Origin: an uncultured Alphaproteobacteria bacterium
Lineage (GTDB): Bacteria; Pseudomonadota; Alphaproteobacteria; RF32; CAG-239
Reading direction: 5' to 3'
Length of the DNA: 47,376 nucleotides
NCBI GenBank assembly: GCA_944393715.1
Contig: CALYBB010000028.1
Location: forward strand, 1-47,376
Of this stretch, positions 43,846-47,376 are shown one piece after another. The notes under the pieces are model-generated. The model searched no databases, had not been told where the DNA came from, and saw only the letters and a list, made by a program, of their open reading frames with translations. A program made the position numbers and the translations under genes. Position 1 is the first letter of the stretch; every line of letters begins with the position of its first letter.

Positions 43846-45333
43846 GTGTTGTCGCTTCTTATCTTTTTTGTCGGATTTATGATGTTTTCTTCCGCCAACT
43901 GGGTGGTGAGAAAGTTCGGCGAGGTTACCTACGAGCAGATTATGTTCCACCTCAATATGCCGTTTTCATCCGAAATCCGTATGATCATGAGTTATCTTAA
44001 AAACACCGTAATGACCGGCGCGATTATCGTTGTGGTGTTGGTTTTGTTCTTTGGACTGAAATACCGTGTCCATGTCAAAATTATTGATGCCTTCCGCGAC
44101 TGGGTTAAGCAAAAACGACTGGCCTTGAGCCTTGTATGGCTGCTGTTTTGTGTGGTTTTTGTATTCTTTCGCATGAATGTTTATAATATGCTCACCTATC
44201 ACAAGTACAAGACCGAGACCTCAAACTTTTATGAAGAAAATTATGTTATCCCGCAGCAGGCCAAAATCACATTTCCGGCTCACAAGCGCAACCTGATTTT
44301 GATTTTTGCCGAATCAATTGAAGCGACTTATGCGCAAACACCTCTGCACGACTATTTTAAGGCCGACTTGATCCCCGAACTGCATAAACTGGCCAAAGAA
44401 AACATCAACTTCAGCGATAACGAATATCTTGGCGGCTCTTATGAAATTGACGGCACCCAGTGGACTCAGGCGGGACTGTTTGCGCAAACCTGCGGCGCAC
44501 CAATTCAACTGCCGATTAACGACCCCAACTGGTTTCATCCCAAAGAAGGATTCTTCCCTAAGGCTTGGTGTCTGTATGACATTTTGCGTAACGAAGGCTA
44601 TATCGAAAGCACGCTAATCGGCTCTAACGGTGAATTCGCCGGTATGGACAAGTTTGTTGAAACCCATGGTGCGCAACGGCTTTTGGATACCAATTTTTAT
44701 GCCGAGCGCGACGGAATCGAGCTTTCGTTTGAAAAAACGACAAAATTGCCGGACAAACAAGTATTTGTTTATGCCAAAGAAGAATTGGCCAATCTGGCGG
44801 CGCAGGACAAGCCTTTTGTCTTTACGCTGATGACGCTTGACACTCACTACGGCACGGCGCGTTTTGACGACAGCGTTTGCGAACGTAAGTACGGCCCGCA
44901 CAACAGCATTGAGAATGTGATATCCTGTTCGGACAAACAGATCAGCGACTTTATTGTCTGGCTGCAGAAACAGGGTTTTTACAAAGACAGCGTGGTGGTG
45001 GTTTTGGGCGATCACTTAACGATGAACAAGGTTTTTACCAAAGAGATGAACCGCAAACCGATTAATATTTTCATCAACTCACCGGTAGCAGCGGCTAATA
45101 CCAAAAACCGCGTGTTTACGCCGTTTGACATCTATCCGACGATTATCGAAAGCCTTGGCGCGAAGATTGACGGCCACCGTCTGGGCCTGGGAACATCATT
45201 GTTCTCAGATATGCCGACGTTAACCGAAGGCAAAATGACCGTAAAGGACATGGATATCAATGTCCGCAAGAAATCGCGGCTTTATGACTGGATGCTTTAC
45301 GGCAAAGACGTTCACGCAGACGACGCGCCTTAA
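43846..45333 (+). CDS. Sulfatase-superfamily phosphoglycerol transferase (OpgB/LtaS-like)
   Basis: 495 residues: three N-terminal membrane segments, then a periplasmic alkaline phosphatase/sulfatase-type domain. LILIFAESIEATY (first metal-site region), the nucleophile threonine region EIDGTQWTQAGLFAQTCG, DTHYG and VVVLGDHLTMN match OpgB (MdoB) and lipoteichoic acid synthase. OpgB moves phosphoglycerol from phosphatidylglycerol onto periplasmic glucans. GTG start with GGGGAG nine bases ahead. No glucan synthase gene (opgGH) is adjacent, so the acceptor is unknown. Confidence 0.88.
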   Translation: MLSLLIFFVGFMMFSSANWVVRKFGEVTYEQIMFHLNMPFSSEIRMIMSYLKNTVMTGAIIVVVLVLFFGLKYRVHVKIIDAFRDWVKQKRLALSLVWLLFCVVFVFFRMNVYNMLTYHKYKTETSNFYEENYVIPQQAKITFPAHKRNLILIFAESIEATYAQTPLHDYFKADLIPELHKLAKENINFSDNEYLGGSYEIDGTQWTQAGLFAQTCGAPIQLPINDPNWFHPKEGFFPKAWCLYDILRNEGYIESTLIGSNGEFAGMDKFVETHGAQRLLDTNFYAERDGIELSFEKTTKLPDKQVFVYAKEELANLAAQDKPFVFTLMTLDTHYGTARFDDSVCERKYGPHNSIENVISCSDKQISDFIVWLQKQGFYKDSVVVVLGDHLTMNKVFTKEMNRKPINIFINSPVAAANTKNRVFTPFDIYPTIIESLGAKIDGHRLGLGTSLFSDMPTLTEGKMTVKDMDINVRKKSRLYDWMLYGKDVHADDAP

Positions 45334-45347
45334 CCGGCGCGTTTTTT
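45323..45347 (+). terminator. Terminator overlapping the phosphoglycerol transferase stop
   Basis: A 7-bp stem ACGCGCC/GGCGCGT with the TAA stop in the loop, followed by six T. Confidence 0.85.
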
Positions 45348-45462
45348 ATGCCCCGGTGAAAACCATAAATTTTATTTATCGTTTTATAAAAAAACGGTAT
45401 TGTACTTTTGTTTTTATTGCCAATATCATAATAACCGAACAAGAACATTCAGGGAGAGTAAA

Positions 45463-46041
45463 ATGAAGACAGTTTATGCCTTTGTGCTCACGTTATTTAT
45501 GACCGGTATCGCTCAGGCGCAGGCTCCGGCTACCGCGACGGATCGAATCCGGCTGGCCGACCAAAAGTATGAGGCGCTATTTGCCGCCGAACATACCGAC
45601 GGCGATGAATATAATCTTGTCGGCCGGCTGCGGCAAAGCCGCTTTTTTATTCCGGAATTGTCGCTGGTAGCACAAACCGGCGACAAAATTGTCGGACATA
45701 TTCTGTTTACCAAGCTCAAAGCCGGCCAGACCACGCAGCTGGCCTTGGCGCCGCTTGCGGTGCTGCCGGATTATCAGCGGCAGGGTATCGGCGGACGGCT
45801 GATAAACGAAGGGCATAAAATCGCGCGACGCCTCGGTTATGCTTATTCCGTCGTTATCGGTTATCCGGCATATTATCCGCGGTTCGGTTATGTCGACGCC
45901 GCAAAATTCGGACTGAGGGCACCGTTTGAACTCCCTAAAGGCGTATTTATGGCCTGTGACCTGCAGGGAAACGGCCTGCCCGTTAATGCCGAGGTTGAAT
46001 ATCCGGCGGAGTTTTTTCCCGCTGACACAATCAACGGATAA
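45463..46041 (+). CDS. GNAT-fold acetyltransferase with N-terminal signal peptide
   Basis: 192 residues. The first 20 residues (MKTVYAFVLTLFMTGIAQAQ) form a standard Sec signal with cleavage near AQA/PAT. The rest is a YhbS-type GNAT domain: LALAPLAVLPDYQRQGIGGRLINEG (acetyl-CoA loop Q-x-x-G-I-G), ARRLGYAYSVVIGYPAYYPRFGY and a C-terminal FMACDL. GGGAGAG seven bases before the ATG supports this start. Export is unexpected for an acetyl-CoA enzyme. The stop overlaps the convergent FMN reductase remnant by 11 bases. Confidence 0.82.
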   Translation: MKTVYAFVLTLFMTGIAQAQAPATATDRIRLADQKYEALFAAEHTDGDEYNLVGRLRQSRFFIPELSLVAQTGDKIVGHILFTKLKAGQTTQLALAPLAVLPDYQRQGIGGRLINEGHKIARRLGYAYSVVIGYPAYYPRFGYVDAAKFGLRAPFELPKGVFMACDLQGNGLPVNAEVEYPAEFFPADTING

Positions 46042-46327
46042 AATTGGTATATTCAATCTCTTCCGGTTCCGGCTCGGTAATGCCGGCCTTGGCAGCCGCT
46101 TCTTTCATCTTCAAATAATAAGCCATATTTTTGGCCAGAATACGCATATTCTGCATTCCTTCTTTATCTTGCCGGACTTCATCGGGATTGGCACCGTGGA
46201 CCATATTCCAGTAGCGGCCGGAGATAACCGGCATCTCGGCAATCTGAAAATATTTATTCAGCTGATACAGCGTTGCGGTCGTCCCGGAACGACGGGCGCT
46301 GACAACGGCCGAACCCGGTTTATGGCG
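46031..46327 (-). pseudogene. 3' remnant of an NAD(P)H-dependent FMN reductase / flavodoxin-family gene
   Basis: About 98 residues equal to the C-terminal half of the flavodoxin-fold NADPH-dependent FMN reductase family: RHKPGSAVVSARRSGTTATL, LNKYFQIAEMPVISG and YWNMVHG. The N-terminal half with the FMN phosphate loop is absent. The frame continues upstream to 46375, but those residues do not belong to the family and overlap the HxlR remnant on the other strand. Confidence 0.82.
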
Positions 46328-46437
46328 AAGTTCAGCCGCGGGTTGAGTACAGCCTGAACAAAACCGGGTTGTCACTGCAAAACATCATTAATGCCATGGC
46401 CGAATGGGGAACCAAGTATAAAAACAATCTTTTATGA
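46321..46437 (+). pseudogene. 3' remnant of an HxlR-family transcription regulator
   Basis: 38 codons read YGEVQPRVEYSLNKTGLSL then QNIINAMAEWGTKY and stop at TGA 46435-46437. This is the conserved end of the HxlR winged helix (V-P-P-x-VEYSLTxxGxxL...M--WG). The N-terminal two-thirds are missing and no start codon is available. Confidence 0.78.
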
Positions 46438-46511
46438 ACATGATGAATGATTTACCGGAACAAACGGCTACCAAAGCCCGCATGGCCGCAGGAAATGGAC
46501 GGCGGATTTGT

Positions 46512-46955
46512 TCAGGAGGAAAGTTTTGCCCAGCGGGGATCTGATAACAGCCTGTTGATTTCTGAAACCGTTTTGCGATATGCCGGAGAAGCAATGCCGT
46601 ATCTTGATGCTATATCTTTAAGACGTTCGGACATCGTACAGTTTTTGCCGTCTGCCCGAACGCTCATATCAGCACAATTTAAAATAAACAACTCATCAGT
46701 CATATCGGCAGCTTCCGGTTTGCCATGGCCGGCAACTTCCTGCCAATATCTATAGCCTGAACGCTTTAAAATCTTTCCGCCGATCAGCGCATGATCCTGT
46801 CCTGTTTCTGCAAATTCATAACCCAAATCGTGCAGCAGTCCCAACAAAAACATATCTTCCGCATAGTGTTCATCATCCGGACGCATTTTTGATGCAAACT
46901 CTTTGGCTTTGCGGGCGACACCTAATATATGCAGCCATCTGTTTTCCGTAATCAT
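46512..46955 (-). CDS. HD-domain phosphohydrolase-like protein
   Basis: 147 residues. HD superfamily metal site: first His in WLHILGVARKA, HD pair in LLGLLHDLGYEF, then DHALIGGKIL, and an Asp in ILNCADMSV. Small HD proteins hydrolyse nucleotides or other phosphate esters; the substrate cannot be told. GAGGG nine bases before the ATG. Gene-poor AT-rich sequence lies upstream. Confidence 0.88.
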   Translation of the reverse strand: MITENRWLHILGVARKAKEFASKMRPDDEHYAEDMFLLGLLHDLGYEFAETGQDHALIGGKILKRSGYRYWQEVAGHGKPEAADMTDELFILNCADMSVRADGKNCTMSERLKDIASRYGIASPAYRKTVSEINRLLSDPRWAKLSS

Positions 46956-47288
46956 TTTTTATCCCTCGCTATAACGCCCAAGATAAAGTATAATTCCTAA
47001 AAACAGATTAAATACGGGAAAAACTGCCCTGCCGGGCAAAAACCACTTTCGAACAGATGATTTTAATCAGCAGCAGGAATATTGTGTGGGAAATGGAATA
47101 AAAAAGAGAGCTGAGAAATTAACAGAGGAAAATTGCATTTAAAATTATATAAAAATATTTTATATCTTTCTTTATCATTTATAAATTTAAATTCTTCTTT
47201 TTTAATATAAATATGGGTAGAGGGAATTATAGACTTTGAAAAATTTACGCACCAATTATTAGAGTTAAAAAATAAACAGGCTCAAGAA
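46956..47288. other. AT-rich gene-free stretch
   Basis: No convincing gene. A short GC-rich hairpin (TGCCC/GGGCA, near 47027-47040) and long A/T runs (47130-47215) are visible. The likely promoters of the HD gene (leftward) and of the partial frame at the right edge lie here, but no clear hexamers were found. Confidence 0.6.
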
Positions 47289-47376
47289 ATGTCAATATAT
47301 TGTCAGCAGTTTGATGAGGCCGATTTTCATATGCTGCAGCATGTGATAGATTATGCAAAGATGGGAATAAAAGCTC
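47289..47376 (+). CDS. Partial unidentified reading frame at the right edge
   Basis: From the ATG at 47289 the frame reads MSIYCQQFDEADFHMLQHVI and runs off the edge. The same frame stays open upstream to about 47213 (VEGIIDFEKFTHQLLELKNK) and looks coding there, but has no ATG, GTG or TTG at its start; an AGAGGG lies at 47219-47224, just before an ATT codon. It may be a gene with a non-standard start, a truncated gene, or chance. Not recognised. Confidence 0.35.
   Translation, partial: MSIYCQQFDEADFHMLQHVIDYAKMGIKA

Noticed and set aside
46447-46755. Plus-strand frame opposite the HD-domain gene
   Set aside because: The HD motifs and ribosome binding site on the minus strand show that strand is coding.

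Overview
This window reads as a chromosome segment of an alphaproteobacterium. The gene orders acpP-mltG, sufB-C-D-S-T, nlpD-yajC-secD-secF, bamE / yceD-rpmF-plsX-ihfA-merR and sfsA-map-radC are typical of that class. Base composition looks moderately low in GC (mid-40s by eye). Several conserved operons lack expected members, and there is a pair of duplicated secreted cysteine-rich proteins. A host-associated, uncultured lineage is plausible, but that is inference.

Layout, left to right. 1-6.8 kb: tail of acpP, mltG, a second ACP-like gene, a YbjN-type protein, lgt, a membrane protein with a degenerate GGDEF domain, queA, and a LysR-like regulator with two tandem winged helices. 6.8-11.6 kb: a leftward run sufE-sucC-sucD-comF whose succinyl-CoA synthetase subunits have lost key catalytic residues, then a rightward acetyltransferase / M14 peptidase pair. 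11.6-17 kb: leftward suf operon (sufB, MazG-like gene, sufC, sufD, sufS, sufT). 17-22.9 kb: PAS/degenerate-GGDEF protein, nlpD-like activator, yajC-secD-secF, flavin reductase.

22.9-25.3 kb is the most unusual stretch. Two divergent paralogous secreted proteins have almost identical first 183 bp. Between them lie three copies of a 30-bp near-palindrome with an asymmetric 2-bp core (TT, AA, TT). A promoter-like sequence sits in the 122-bp segment between the second and third copies. This is the arrangement expected of an invertible promoter switch between two surface antigens, although no recombinase is in the window.

25.3-28 kb: ygiW-qseB-qseC-like stress/two-component operon preceded by a CTTAAG-N5-CTTAAG operator, then tRNA-Pro(GGG). 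28-30 kb: restriction-modification pair, an N6-adenine methylase and a nuclease resembling the R.PabI restriction glycosylase family. 30-37 kb: merR, ihfA, plsX (no fabH), rpmF, yceD, divergent bamE, trmJ, two unknown exported proteins, cysE, an alpha/beta hydrolase with a charged tail. 37-42.8 kb: alaS, sfsA, map, radC, marC. 42.9-47.4 kb: a glycerophosphodiesterase and an OpgB/LtaS-type phosphoglycerol transferase, a GNAT protein with a signal peptide, a deletion scar joining the 3' remnants of an FMN reductase and an HxlR regulator, an HD-domain protein, and an AT-rich end with one incomplete reading frame.
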